A stretch of DNA of 64,000 nt from JACKHO01 sp041398745 (GTDB lineage: Bacteria > Planctomycetota > Planctomycetia > Planctomycetales > Planctomycetaceae): contig JAWKUB010000011.1 in the NCBI GenBank assembly GCA_041398745.1, forward strand, positions 62,001 to 126,000, in the 5' to 3' direction. Below, piece by piece: positions 36,026 through 46,203 of the stretch. Below the pieces are notes generated by a model, which was given only the letters and a program-made list of their open reading frames with translations, was not told where the DNA came from and ran no database searches. The first letter of the stretch is position 1, and every line of letters begins with the position of its first letter. Made by a program: the position numbers and the translations under genes.

Positions 36026-38110
36026 CTACGAATTTGGCAGGTGCGGTTCAAAGACCGTTCGTTTGCGCCGCTGGTCAGATTTCAGTGCACGACGTGCGGC
36101 CAAGTACAGTTCCTCTTGAGATCGAAACGACGGTTCATCTTTCGAGGGCTGGAGCCGGATGTATTCGCCATTGGACTGCAACATTGAAGAGCTGACGTTG
36201 TCCGCGAAGGCCGCTTCCAGAATTTCAATAAGTCGCTTGCGACCAGACGGGTCGTCAACAGGAACCATGAGTTCCTGTCGCAAATCCAGATTTCGAGGCA
36301 TCCAGTCGGCGCTGGAAATGAATGTTCGCCCCGCGCCTCCGTGGTGGAAGTACATAATCCGCGAGTGCTCGAGAAACCGGTCGACAATACTGACTACGCG
36401 AATGTTCTCGCTCAGCCCCTTAATTCCCGGCTTGAGGCAGCAAATCCCGCGCACGTTGAGTTTGATTTGCACTCCAGCTTTGGAGGCCTCGTACAGGGCT
36501 TCGATAATTCGCGTGTCGACCAACGCGTTTATCTTGGCGAGAATTCTTGCCTTCTGACCTGCTCGCGCCCGCTGTGTTTCGCCGTGGATGAGTTCCAGGA
36601 GTGCTTCCCTGAGGCGTCGTGGCGCCGCTTCAATGCGACGGTATTCATGAGGATGGGACAAACCTGAAATGGCGTTGAAGAAGGCGACTGCATCGGCCCC
36701 CAAATCCTCGTTGGCCGTCATGAAAGAGACATCTGTGTAGAGCCGGGCGGTCGTTTCGTTGTAGTTTCCGGTGCCAAAGTGAACGTAGCGATGAATTCCT
36801 TGCGTATTCCGCTTCACGACAATGCACAACTTCGCGTGTGTTTTGTAGCCCTTCACTCCCCAAATGACGTGTGCCCCGGCCAGTTCCAGTTCCCGGGCCT
36901 GGTGTAAATTGCGAGCTTCGTCGAACCGGGCCTTTAGTTCGACGAGTACAGTGACGTGCTTTCCGTTCTCGACCGCGCGTTGCAATGCCGCGACGACGCG
37001 TGAATTGCGGCTCACACGGTAAAGTGTTTGCTTGATGGCCAACACTTCGGGATCTTCAGCGGCCTCTTCGATCATGCGGACGACGGGCTCGTAGCTGTCG
37101 TAGGGATGGTGCAACAGCAAGTCGCGTTCAGCCAGGACATCGAAAATCAAATCTTCTGACGGAACGCTCGGTGGCAGTAACGGTTGCCACGGTTCATATC
37201 GACACTTGTCAAAGCCAGCCTGCCCCGACAGCTGCATGAATGCCCCCAGGTCGAGGGGGCCGTCCAGGCTTTGGACCTGTTCGGCAGCTAGCTTGTGAGC
37301 GGTTCGCAGGAACTCCAATGTCTCCTCAGAGGCTGAGGCATCGACGTCGAGTCGAATTCCTTCGTTCGCCGAACGGTCCTGTAGTGCCTCCGCCATTTGG
37401 CTTGCCAGACCCGACGGTGAAAACTCCTGAAGCTCAACCTCCGCGTTCCGAATTAAGCGAAACGGAACGCACTCTTCCACTTCATCGGAAGCGAAAAACT
37501 GGTTGACGTGTGCTTTGACGACATCTTCCAGCAGGGCATAGCCCGTTCCGTTTTCACAGGGAATCGACAGGAACCGCGAAAGAGTGGCTGCTGCGGGGAT
37601 AATCGCATAGCGACTTTCACGCTTCAGCCGGACGCAAAGATGCACCAGTTCATTGGGCAAATGTGGAAAACCCACATCCAAATCAATTGCGGTTGGAGTG
37701 AGTACCGAGAAGAGTTCCTTTTCAAATACCTGCTTCAGATAACGTGCCTGTAACGTACTGAGTTTACCCGTGCTGAGTCGATGCAGACCCTGTTCTTCAA
37801 GTGCTGGTTCCAGTTGTTCGCGGAAGCAACGGTACTGATCGGCGAACATCGTTGCGCAGCGTCTACGGGCCGCCTGAAGCTGCTCCATGGGAGTCATGCC
37901 GCTGGGGCTGACACGAGTGAGATCACGCTCAATGGCACTCACCAGCGTTCCAATGCGCACGCGAAAGAACTCGTCCAGATTTGACGCACTAATTGCCAGA
38001 AACTTGAGCCGTTCCATCAACGGCACATTCTCATCAAGTGCGCGATCCAGCACGCGCTGATTAAACTCCAGCCAGCTCAGCTCTCGATCGATGAACAGCG
38101 GCTCTGCCAT
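36026..38110 (-). CDS. ppk1: polyphosphate kinase 1
   Basis: Ppk1 makes inorganic polyphosphate from ATP at the inner face of the membrane. The 694-aa length is typical. The N-terminal domain starts F-I-D-R-E-L-S-W-L-E-F-N-Q-R-V-L and contains S-N-L-D-E-F-F-R-V-R. The core has E-L-K-A-R-F-D-E-A-R-N, Y-K-T-H-A-K-L-C (first catalytic His region) and H-F-G-T-G-N-Y-N. The second His segment includes R-I-M-Y-F-H-H-G-G. It sits 53 bp after rdgB in transcription terms but on the same strand with its own start. Palindrome R1 copy b lies 46 bp before the start codon. Confidence 0.95.
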   Translation of the reverse strand: MAEPLFIDRELSWLEFNQRVLDRALDENVPLMERLKFLAISASNLDEFFRVRIGTLVSAIERDLTRVSPSGMTPMEQLQAARRRCATMFADQYRCFREQLEPALEEQGLHRLSTGKLSTLQARYLKQVFEKELFSVLTPTAIDLDVGFPHLPNELVHLCVRLKRESRYAIIPAAATLSRFLSIPCENGTGYALLEDVVKAHVNQFFASDEVEECVPFRLIRNAEVELQEFSPSGLASQMAEALQDRSANEGIRLDVDASASEETLEFLRTAHKLAAEQVQSLDGPLDLGAFMQLSGQAGFDKCRYEPWQPLLPPSVPSEDLIFDVLAERDLLLHHPYDSYEPVVRMIEEAAEDPEVLAIKQTLYRVSRNSRVVAALQRAVENGKHVTVLVELKARFDEARNLHQARELELAGAHVIWGVKGYKTHAKLCIVVKRNTQGIHRYVHFGTGNYNETTARLYTDVSFMTANEDLGADAVAFFNAISGLSHPHEYRRIEAAPRRLREALLELIHGETQRARAGQKARILAKINALVDTRIIEALYEASKAGVQIKLNVRGICCLKPGIKGLSENIRVVSIVDRFLEHSRIMYFHHGGAGRTFISSADWMPRNLDLRQELMVPVDDPSGRKRLIEILEAAFADNVSSSMLQSNGEYIRLQPSKDEPSFRSQEELYLAARRALKSDQRRKRTVFEPHLPNS

Positions 38111-38155
38111 AGTGTTTCGTAGTCCTTTTTGTCCCTAGAGGCAGTTTCAAAACTC

Positions 38156-38180
38156 GGTGGCACAGACATTCCTGTCTGTG
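38156..38180 (+). repeat. R1 palindromic repeat, copy b
   Basis: Identical to 1682-1706: GGTGG followed by the CACAGACA/TGTCTGTG stem with TTCC loop. It lies between the ppk1 start and truD stop. GCAGTTTCAAAA just before it is also found near copy c (ACAGTTTCAAAA at 53120). Confidence 0.85.
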
Positions 38181-38285
38181 TCTTCCCAATACACACTTGG
38201 TAGGCTGGAAGGCTTGGAAACAACCTTCATCGATGCCCTCATGATAGACGTTGGCCACTCATTCGGGGAGTTCTGTTAACCGGAA

Positions 38286-39374
38286 TTAACAAGCCGCGCT
38301 CCCCTGCTCAGGGGATTTCGTGAACTCGCGTAGCACAATGGTGGCATAACTGCCGGACGGTAAATCAAAACTGAGCCGCACGGATTTCTCGGCCGCCACG
38401 TATTCTCCCGCCACTTCGTGTGGTCGAATCAACAAGCTGCGACGGGCACCACGCGTCAGTTTGGGAAATCTATTGAAATCGTCCAGACTGAGTCCATGTG
38501 CTGCGAGCACTGCCAATTCTCGTTCCCTGGACGTACCCGTTGGGGATTTCATTTTAGCGCCGAACAGAGGACCCGTGGTGAGAATTTCGCCGCTTGCAAC
38601 TCGCTGCCGTGCTTCCTCGACATCATCGACGAAAAACAAGCCTCCCGAGGCCGCCACTTCCATGACGTCACCTTCGGCAACGTCGGAAACAGACTGAGTC
38701 CGAATTCGCTCGGCGAGCAGTTCGTTGAACAGTTGCGATTGCACTGCGGAGAGCGCCAATCGCAGCAGGAATTTCCGTCGCGAAAAGGGGATGGATTTGG
38801 GAGTTGCTTCTCCTTTGAGCAGCTTCATGCCGAGATCGAGTGTTTCCCCATCACGTCCAAATCGTTGATCTCCAAAGTAATTTGGAACTCCATTTGCATT
38901 GATGAAATCGACAAGCTGGGTGAGATGGCTTCCCGCGTCGGGAGTGACGTCTCGCAGCCAGAGCGTAAACTTGTTTCCCTTAAGGTGGCCCGTCTTCAAC
39001 TTGTTACGGTGCCGACTTTCGGACAGCACTCGGATGTTCGGCGTGTTGAGTTGTTCGACATTCTGCTCTTCGGCAAACGGAAAGGAAATCCACTGTCGCG
39101 TTACCGCCTGACGGTCTTTCAATCCGGCGACGCCGACGTCATCACGACGTATTCCCAGAGTTTGAGCGATGTGGCGGACGAGCTGTTCGGCGGCGACGTT
39201 CGTCTTTTCAATCCACAAGTAGCGATGATCCCCCTCGCCGGAAGGGAGGTACGCGGGGATTTCTTCGACTTCGAAATCCTCAGGACTTAGCTTGAAGACT
39301 CCTCCCACTCGCAATGTGGCGGGGGAATAATAAGGCAGTTCCCAATCGGTTCGTTCCATTTGATTTTGCGTCAT
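38286..39374 (-). CDS. truD: tRNA pseudouridine(13) synthase TruD
   Basis: TruD converts U13 of certain tRNAs to pseudouridine. The 362-aa length fits. Conserved blocks are F-K-L-S-P-E-D-F-E-V-E-E-I-P near residue 28, Y-L-W-I-E-K-T-N, and the catalytic V-G-V-A-G-L-K-D-R-Q-A-V-T-R-Q-W (the Asp of K-D-R). G-N-K-F-T-L-W-L-R-D, then G-V-P-N-Y-F-G-D-Q-R-F-G-R-D-G and a typical TRUD insert domain follow. An in-frame ATG at residue 6 is an alternative start. Confidence 0.93.
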   Translation of the reverse strand: MTQNQMERTDWELPYYSPATLRVGGVFKLSPEDFEVEEIPAYLPSGEGDHRYLWIEKTNVAAEQLVRHIAQTLGIRRDDVGVAGLKDRQAVTRQWISFPFAEEQNVEQLNTPNIRVLSESRHRNKLKTGHLKGNKFTLWLRDVTPDAGSHLTQLVDFINANGVPNYFGDQRFGRDGETLDLGMKLLKGEATPKSIPFSRRKFLLRLALSAVQSQLFNELLAERIRTQSVSDVAEGDVMEVAASGGLFFVDDVEEARQRVASGEILTTGPLFGAKMKSPTGTSRERELAVLAAHGLSLDDFNRFPKLTRGARRSLLIRPHEVAGEYVAAEKSVRLSFDLPSGSYATIVLREFTKSPEQGSAAC

Positions 39375-39570
39375 ATATCATTGCGGCACAACGAGATGTT
39401 CCCTGCTGGCAGGGGAAGTGAATTCACGCAAACAGTTCGCAAAAGTGACGTCGCTTCCCTGTTGTCAGGCAGGCGAGTAGCTTAGCATGCGGACTGGCTG
39501 AAGGTGGCTCGCGACAACCGCGATCTACCAAGTTTGTGATGTTGAAAGCATGAGAACCAGAGACTTACGA

Positions 39571-40839
39571 ATGCATTTGTCGAATTTCGCCGAGCGATTC
39601 TTCCTCGTGGCTGTCGTTGGAACGTTGCTGCTTGTTTTCCCCGGGTGTCCTGAAACACCAGAGCCTGGTGCCACTGCTCCGGGAACTGACACTGGTATGG
39701 ATATGGTACATGCCCCTCCGGTTCCGGCCGACGATCCAGCAGCCGTCACGGCCCTGGAAGAATTGGGCGTGCACCTAAAGAAAGATGGCGCGACGGGAAA
39801 TGTCGTTTCTGCCGACTGTTTTGAAGCAAACATTGAAGATGCCCACTTGGCAAACTTCGAAAAACTTCCCAGCCTGACAACGCTCAGTCTGGAAAACGGA
39901 AAAATCACCGACGCAGGAATGGAGACAGTTGCCAAGCTGACGCAACTGAAGAGCTTGAAACTTCAAAAGTGCAGCCAGTTGACGTTTGACGGCATTAAGC
40001 TGGTTGCGAATCTGACCGACTTGGAGCGGTTGTACATTCTTTACACTTACACCACCGACGAATGTCTGGAACCGATTTCCCGTTTGACGAAACTGAAGGT
40101 CCTCGATTTGCGAGGTACCAAAGTGAGTGACGAAGGACTTCACCATTTAGTATCGCTCACCAATTTGGTCGATTTGAAGTTCCGCGGCGACGGAGTCACC
40201 GATGCCGCATTGGTGCACATTGGCAAACTGAAGCGTCTCCGCGTGTTGTCGCTCGAAGACTGTGGCGTCCGCAGCGCTGGGATGAAGGAACTCGCCGGGT
40301 TGACTGAACTCCAGAACCTCAATCTGTTGCGGACGTTTGTGAACGATTCCGGACTCGAAGCGTGTAGCGGAATGACCAAACTTCAGATTCTTAATCTGCG
40401 TGACACGGCGTTTGGTGGGGCAGGGCTTGACCACATTCTTGGTGCCAAGGAGTCTCTTCGCGACTTAGACCTCGGCGAATTGCTGGTCGGTTCCGACACG
40501 TTAACGCACGTGGCTCAGTTCACCAACCTGGAAGAGCTCAGCCTGTGGAATGGCACCTTCGATGATGCCGGTCTGGCCCAACTGGAGCCACTGACAAAGC
40601 TCAAGAGCTTGAATCTGGAAGGCTGCCAGTCAATTACCGATGAATCGCTGCAAACAGTCGCGAAATTCGACGGTATGGAACGTCTGATTCTCAAGCAGAC
40701 TTATATCGGAGATTCTGGTCTGGAAAGTCTGGAGCCGCTGAAGAACCTGAAGTTCCTCTCGCTGGAACAAACTCAGGTTTCGTTGCCCGCCGTGAAGAAG
40801 TTTCAGGAATCGCATCCTGACTGTGAAATTAAGCAGTAA
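39571..40839 (+). CDS. leucine-rich repeat lipoprotein
   Basis: A 422-aa surface protein. The start at 39571 gives F-F-L-V-A-V-V-G-T-L-L-L-V-F-P-G-C, a signal with a C-terminal Cys in a lipobox-like position, so a lipoprotein is likely; ATG 39550 adds seven residues. About eleven 24-residue leucine-rich repeats follow, of the planctomycete type T-D-x-G-L-x-x-L-x-x-L-x-x-L-x-x-L, for instance V-S-D-E-G-L-H-H-L-V-S-L-T-N-L. The binding partner is unknown. Confidence 0.85.
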   Translation: MHLSNFAERFFLVAVVGTLLLVFPGCPETPEPGATAPGTDTGMDMVHAPPVPADDPAAVTALEELGVHLKKDGATGNVVSADCFEANIEDAHLANFEKLPSLTTLSLENGKITDAGMETVAKLTQLKSLKLQKCSQLTFDGIKLVANLTDLERLYILYTYTTDECLEPISRLTKLKVLDLRGTKVSDEGLHHLVSLTNLVDLKFRGDGVTDAALVHIGKLKRLRVLSLEDCGVRSAGMKELAGLTELQNLNLLRTFVNDSGLEACSGMTKLQILNLRDTAFGGAGLDHILGAKESLRDLDLGELLVGSDTLTHVAQFTNLEELSLWNGTFDDAGLAQLEPLTKLKSLNLEGCQSITDESLQTVAKFDGMERLILKQTYIGDSGLESLEPLKNLKFLSLEQTQVSLPAVKKFQESHPDCEIKQ

Positions 40840-40893
40840 GGCAGTTGCTGACGCAGCGTATTGACAACAGGGAAGTCAACACGAGTAATTCCA

Positions 40894-41658
40894 ATGGTAG
40901 ATGTCTACGAGTCAACGACGGACGACCAGGAGTTTCCTCCCGTGACCGAGCTGAGCGCGATTCAGCGGCGGGTCTTGGGGACGCTCATCGAGAAAGGGCT
41001 CACCACGCCCGATCAATATCCGTTGACCGTGAAAGCAGCGACATCTGGTTGCAATCAAAAGAGTAATCGTGACCCGGTGGTCAACTACCGTGAAGACGAT
41101 GTCCTGCGTGTGCTCGACGAGTTGCGGGAAATGGGATTGGTTGCCGTCGTGCTCACCGGTGGCGGACGGACTGAGCGATACCGGCATTATGTCCGGAAAC
41201 GGTTCCCATTCTCAGAGCCACAAATCGCCATTATGGCCGAGTTATGGCTGCGAGGACGTCAGCAACTTGGCGAACTTCGGACTCGTGCCAGTCGCATGGT
41301 GCCTGTTGAGAGTCTGGATGACTTGCGTGCGGAATTAGAGTCGCTGCTGGCAGGAGGATACATCCAGGCTAACGGCGATTTAGCACGACGTGGCATTGAA
41401 GTCGACCACGCGTTCTATCGTGCCTCAGAGGGGAAGCAACTCGAACAAATGGCGGAGGTCAGTAGCGTCAGCGACACGCCAGCGGTCCCTGTCGCTCGCA
41501 CTTCCGCCCCCGCATCGGGTTCCTCGGATTTGCAGAACCAACTTGAGCGACTGCAAAATCAGCACCGCGAATTGAAGGATCAAGTTTCCGCTCTGGAAGA
41601 CACTGTCACCGATTTGATGGACCAACTTCAGCAACTCAAACGGGATTTGGGTGTGTGA
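40894..41658 (+). CDS. YceH family protein (DUF480)
   Basis: A 254-aa YceH/DUF480 protein. The family has tandem winged-helix folds and no agreed function. Signature parts are L-S-A-I-Q-R-R-V-L-G-T-L-I-E-K-G-L-T-T-P-type near the start, Y-P-L-T-V-K-A-A-T-S-G-C-N-Q-K-S-N-R, Y-R-H-Y-V-R-K-R-F and I-A-I-M-A-E-L-W-L-R-G. A linker leads to a C-terminal coiled coil (L-Q-N-Q-L-E-R-L-Q-N-Q-H). A TTG start at 40861 is possible, but ATG 40894 is preferred. The last codons overlap the next gene's GTG start (GTGTGA), so the two are translationally coupled. Confidence 0.88.
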   Translation: MVDVYESTTDDQEFPPVTELSAIQRRVLGTLIEKGLTTPDQYPLTVKAATSGCNQKSNRDPVVNYREDDVLRVLDELREMGLVAVVLTGGGRTERYRHYVRKRFPFSEPQIAIMAELWLRGRQQLGELRTRASRMVPVESLDDLRAELESLLAGGYIQANGDLARRGIEVDHAFYRASEGKQLEQMAEVSSVSDTPAVPVARTSAPASGSSDLQNQLERLQNQHRELKDQVSALEDTVTDLMDQLQQLKRDLGV

Positions 41659-44600
41659 TCGAAACCAAAACGACAAATGGTTGGTTTCGGCAATTCGTTG
41701 CTGGATTGCTATTGGTCGTGTTGTCGTTTGGTCCCTCAGCTTCCACATCGCTTTTTGCTGACGATGAGCCCGATGTGCCCATCGACGTCGAAAAGGCCGT
41801 TGAAGATCTTATCGGTACGAATGCGGGGGAATTCGCCCATTCCATCCCGTTTGCTGTGGATCGCAAGGTCGAGAAAGTGCTGGCCACAGCAGAACAGGCG
41901 GCGATCGACGCAGACTGGGCAAAAGTTGCTGATTCGCTGTACGAAGTTCTGGAGAATGCCGAGGATGTACTCGTTCATCCGAAGGGGAAAGAGAATACCT
42001 TTCTTCAGGCAGGCCACGAGGCTCAACGTATTCTGAAGACTGCAGGGCCCAATGCAATTCGTGCGTTCGAACAACATGTCCAGGTTCATGCTGCAGGGCA
42101 ACTCAAGACAGCCATTGAAACTCAGAATGTGGATCTGCTGAGATCGCTGAGTCGAAAGTACCCAAATACCAGTGTTGCCTACGAAGCACTGGAGAAATTA
42201 GCGACTGTTGAGCGGCAGAGAGGGAGAAACACGTTGGCCGCCGCGTACCTGCGGACGCGGTTTGAAACGACTGCGGACGTCGATGATTTGATCATTCAGC
42301 GCCCAGCGCTTGCCGTGGCGTATTTGGAGGCGGTCGAGCAGTTTCCGGTGCTGTCACTGCAGTTTCGTGAAGCACACGGCGAACAACTCCAGGCACTGCT
42401 GGCCAGGGAGAATGGGTTCATACGGTCTCGATTGCAGCAGGTGCTGAAGTCGTCAGGGGCCATCGATACTAGTGCGCCGCAGCCACTTCCGTCAGGGCCT
42501 CTCTCGGTCGTCCCAAAATGGGAGCATGAGTTTGCCGTCAGTCCGACTGCATCCGCCGAACTCATGCTAGGATTGCAGGATTTGGCAGAACATGGACTGA
42601 ATCCCCCTCCCACCTGGCATGGACGAATGGTGAAAGAGCGTTGGGTGGTTTCGCATCCCACGGGAATTACTGCATTCAACGCAGAAACGGGCGAAGAACA
42701 GTGGTTTCTGCCTCACGAATGGAACACTGCCCTCGCCTATTCAAAACAAGACGCCCCAAACGATCCGTTGCGAACGAGGTTGTATCGCTGGGAACTGTTA
42801 ATGCGAATGCATGGCGAGACGACCTTCAACTGTCTCGAAACGGACGAGACCGGCATCTTTTATGTCGTCCCGGAAAATCCGTTGGCTCTGTTTCAAATTG
42901 GCAAGGGAACCAGTGGAACGGAATTCCCCACTCAGTCGCTGGTCAGCCGAAATGCTTCCACGGGTGAAATGCGCTGGTCGACGCAGGGCGGCCAGTTGGC
43001 CCCAGTCTTCTTCGCCGGACCGCCCGTACGTGACGGCTATCTACTGAACGTTATCATTGAATCCCAAACATCGGGACAGTTCTGGCTGATGGCAATCGAT
43101 GCGGAAACGGGAGCAATTGACCATGCGCAGGAGTTGTTTGAACCAGAGTCAGACATACAGCACGATTTAAAACGCATGAATCGGGCCGCCATTGCGGTAC
43201 CAATTGGCGACTTGCTCTATTGTTCTACCTGTGCCGGAGGGCTCGTCGCGGTGGACCGAATTTCGCATGAATTTCGCTGGGCGTATCGGTATCGTCGAGA
43301 TGACACGTTCGTCCCGGGCAAGCCAGTTCTGGCATCACAGTCGGGTTCGGTAAAGTATGAGAACTGGAACGGCTGGAGACGTGTTGAATTTCATCCGGCA
43401 GGAGATTCGCTGGTCCTGTTTGTGACTCCCGAATCAAACCAGGTACATTGCCTGGACTCTCGGAACGGGCGTGTTGTTTGGACCTGCGATGCCGTTGATG
43501 CACAACAGTTCGTGGGAAGCAATCAGTTCGACGTCTTCCTGCTGTGTGCTGATGAAATTCGAGTCCATTCGCTCCTCGATGGAAGACTCATTGATCGGGT
43601 TGCCATTCCAACTCCCGGCGGGGCTGGCGTGCTGACGGGCGAGACATTTCTATTCCCAACCGCACGCGGGGCGACTGCGCAATTCGATTTAGCGACGCGC
43701 ACTTCCTCAGTCGCTCGCGATTTCCAAAACTGGAGCGACGGTGGCTCAGTTCATCCTCGAGTCTTGTTGCAGGAGCAGGGGCAGGTCGTGCAGCTTTCTC
43801 ATCGGGCTTTGCAGCGATTGGTTCCAACAAAGTCGACGAATGATTTGCTCATCGCCAACGTGCCGCAGTCAATTGACGAGCTTAAAGACCGCTGTCGTCG
43901 ATTGATTCAACAAAATCGTGACAGCGAGGCCATTAAACAGTTGTTTCAATTCGCCGGCTCTTTGGACAAAGTGGCTGTAAATCAATTTGCTTCTCAAATG
44001 GCGCTTGAGTTAGCGGAGGCGTTGGGGTCAAACCGTGTGGACACACGTCTGCAAGACGTGATTCTCAAGCATGGCACGGAGCATCACCTTTTCAGTTGGT
44101 GGCGACTGGTTCTGTCGCAGGCACTTGAGTCCCGGGACTGGGAGCGGGCGTCACAGGCCAGTACGAAACTTTGGTCATTCGAACTGGAAAAGTTGCATGT
44201 GGCTCAGGCCGACGGCGTTGGCCGTTGCCGGGCCGATCGCTGGGTGCAGGGAGTGTGGTTGAAGTGTTTGAGCGAACTCGATGCTGTCGAGTCGCGGCAG
44301 GCTGTTGCAGCCATTCAACCCGCAGTAGAAGAATTCATCAGCTCCAGCGACGCACCGAGAGACGTACTTGTCGAGCGACTCGGGCAACTCCCGTGGGGAC
44401 AGGAACTTCGGGTGGCCAAGCCCCCTGTCTGGAAAGATGAACTGGAATTTGCCCGTGCGGAATTGCGTCTTATCGAACAAGCCGCCTTAACCGAGGAAAG
44501 CCTGCGTGAAATGACACAGCTACGGCTGGTCGAATTGTACGAGGATCGAAAAGAGGCTGCTCACTGGTTTGAAACATACCGGCGACTTAAGACGGCTCAC

Positions 44601-46196
44601 AACGTCGATGCGACACCATCCGCGGCATTTGCGGATTTAATTGAACGCTGGTCGAACATGCTTCCCAAGTCGGAGCGAACGCCATTTGCAGAATGGGGGG
44701 GACGAGCGCCCACGCTGACGGAGAAGTCTCGTATTTCGTCCGACATCCGTTTTTCCGGTGTGCCGGTCGATGCCGCACGGGGCACGCTGGCCGACCGGCT
44801 CAACATTTGGGTCGATTGGCCGGGCGGTCAGGGCTTGCAGTTCTCGCATGCCGATTTGGGACGACCGTGGAAGGCCTATTCACCTGTTCCCGGTCGCTAT
44901 TTGCGGTCGCAAATGGCTCTTTCCCGTGCTTGGGGACTCGGTCAGCAATGCATTGTGCAAATTGGAACGGAGTTGTTTGGGATTAGCCCCACGTCGACAC
45001 ATGGTGAGCGACGAGCGTATATTCACTGGCCAAAGCGTGGGACTGCATCTGTCGATACGCTCGGTGACCGTTCTCTCATTATGCTGGAGTTCTACGAAAT
45101 ACCCCAGGAAGAGCGCATCGGCTTTTCCCGTTCGGCCAGTCTCTTGGTGGATGACTATCAGCATGCAGTAGGTGCCGTCGGTCCCGTGCGTCCGGGATAC
45201 TTCTGCGTACAGCAGAAAGGGATGCTTGTTGCCTTTGATCCCATTTCCGCGGAGGAATTGTGGCGGCGTTATGAACTTCCTCAGTATGCCAAATGCGTTG
45301 GTGATGACGCTCACGTGGTACTCTGGGGGGAGGGTGATCGGATCGCCAAAGTATTGCGTTCCGTTGATGGAGCATTTGAACGGTTCGTCGATTTGCCGGA
45401 GCAAAGCGCCACCAGCCTGCTCACGAATGGTGGCCACATGTTGCTGGAGCATGGGCAGCAGATTTCAGTGCCTGTTAAAGAGGAAGGCGGAGCAGGATTA
45501 CGTCGGCAATCGGGTGAAGCGGCTAGCAATGTCCAGACACCAGTAACACTTGAGTGGTGGAATTTGATTGAGGCAGCGAGCATGTGGAAGCAGGAATTCG
45601 CAGCCGGGACCATTCCGTTCGAAATCGACCAGGAATGGATTGGCGTGTTGGAACCGGACGGAACTGTTCAAATTCTCGAACTGCAGAGCGGTAAGAAAAT
45701 CGCATCGCACATGGTTGAACTTCCGGAAGCGGTACACAAAGTCGCCTGCAGCGTGGGAGAAGAGACGCTCCTCGTTGCGATTTCTGGCGAAGTCGATGAT
45801 GCCGACCTGCTCGCGGCACAGCAGGTGCATGAAGGTTTCCGACGCGAATTGGTGAATGGCCCGCTACTTTGTCTGAACCGTCGCAGTGGTGAGAAGCTGT
45901 GGGAGTCGCGACTGAAGAATACGGTGTTTTCGCTGGATCAGCCGCGGGACCTGCCCGTGTTTGTGCTGACGTCCTCCCGTATGGATGAGGAGAAGTCTGT
46001 CGCGCCGAGGTCAACGCTCGAGATTTACGATCGACGCACCGGAGCGGAAATCTACCGCAGCGAAGACGCCAGCCCCATTTGGACTTTCTACTCCGTTTCC
46101 GGCGAAGTGGAGACGAAGCGAATTCGTATCAAGACACAGCGAGTGCTGTTTGAGCTCGACTATAACGAGCCTGTTCCAGACGAGTCGGCTAATTGA
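41655..46196 (+). CDS. large PQQ-type beta-propeller protein with TPR-like middle
   Basis: A 1,513-aa exported protein starting with GTG, overlapping the YceH stop. An N-terminal hydrophobic segment (F-V-A-G-L-L-L-V-V-L-S-F-G) acts as signal. The next 250 residues are helical repeats (L-Y-E-V-L-E-N-A-E and Y-L-R-T-R-F). A first quinoprotein-like propeller has blades such as G-I-T-A-F-N-A-E-T-G-E-E-Q-W, V-S-R-N-A-S-T-G-E-M-R-W-S and V-H-C-L-D-S-R-N-G-R-V-V-W. A helical stretch (about 740-1000) and a second propeller (G-M-L-V-A-F-D-P-I-S-A-E-E-L-W) complete it. No PQQ-binding residues were recognised, so it is probably a structural or assembly propeller, BamB-like. It is convergent with the ExbD-like operon. 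Confidence 0.75.
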   Translation: MIETKTTNGWFRQFVAGLLLVVLSFGPSASTSLFADDEPDVPIDVEKAVEDLIGTNAGEFAHSIPFAVDRKVEKVLATAEQAAIDADWAKVADSLYEVLENAEDVLVHPKGKENTFLQAGHEAQRILKTAGPNAIRAFEQHVQVHAAGQLKTAIETQNVDLLRSLSRKYPNTSVAYEALEKLATVERQRGRNTLAAAYLRTRFETTADVDDLIIQRPALAVAYLEAVEQFPVLSLQFREAHGEQLQALLARENGFIRSRLQQVLKSSGAIDTSAPQPLPSGPLSVVPKWEHEFAVSPTASAELMLGLQDLAEHGLNPPPTWHGRMVKERWVVSHPTGITAFNAETGEEQWFLPHEWNTALAYSKQDAPNDPLRTRLYRWELLMRMHGETTFNCLETDETGIFYVVPENPLALFQIGKGTSGTEFPTQSLVSRNASTGEMRWSTQGGQLAPVFFAGPPVRDGYLLNVIIESQTSGQFWLMAIDAETGAIDHAQELFEPESDIQHDLKRMNRAAIAVPIGDLLYCSTCAGGLVAVDRISHEFRWAYRYRRDDTFVPGKPVLASQSGSVKYENWNGWRRVEFHPAGDSLVLFVTPESNQVHCLDSRNGRVVWTCDAVDAQQFVGSNQFDVFLLCADEIRVHSLLDGRLIDRVAIPTPGGAGVLTGETFLFPTARGATAQFDLATRTSSVARDFQNWSDGGSVHPRVLLQEQGQVVQLSHRALQRLVPTKSTNDLLIANVPQSIDELKDRCRRLIQQNRDSEAIKQLFQFAGSLDKVAVNQFASQMALELAEALGSNRVDTRLQDVILKHGTEHHLFSWWRLVLSQALESRDWERASQASTKLWSFELEKLHVAQADGVGRCRADRWVQGVWLKCLSELDAVESRQAVAAIQPAVEEFISSSDAPRDVLVERLGQLPWGQELRVAKPPVWKDELEFARAELRLIEQAALTEESLREMTQLRLVELYEDRKEAAHWFETYRRLKTAHNVDATPSAAFADLIERWSNMLPKSERTPFAEWGGRAPTLTEKSRISSDIRFSGVPVDAARGTLADRLNIWVDWPGGQGLQFSHADLGRPWKAYSPVPGRYLRSQMALSRAWGLGQQCIVQIGTELFGISPTSTHGERRAYIHWPKRGTASVDTLGDRSLIMLEFYEIPQEERIGFSRSASLLVDDYQHAVGAVGPVRPGYFCVQQKGMLVAFDPISAEELWRRYELPQYAKCVGDDAHVVLWGEGDRIAKVLRSVDGAFERFVDLPEQSATSLLTNGGHMLLEHGQQISVPVKEEGGAGLRRQSGEAASNVQTPVTLEWWNLIEAASMWKQEFAAGTIPFEIDQEWIGVLEPDGTVQILELQSGKKIASHMVELPEAVHKVACSVGEETLLVAISGEVDDADLLAAQQVHEGFRRELVNGPLLCLNRRSGEKLWESRLKNTVFSLDQPRDLPVFVLTSSRMDEEKSVAPRSTLEIYDRRTGAEIYRSEDASPIWTFYSVSGEVETKRIRIKTQRVLFELDYNEPVPDESAN

Positions 46197-46203
46197 GTCA
46201 CAG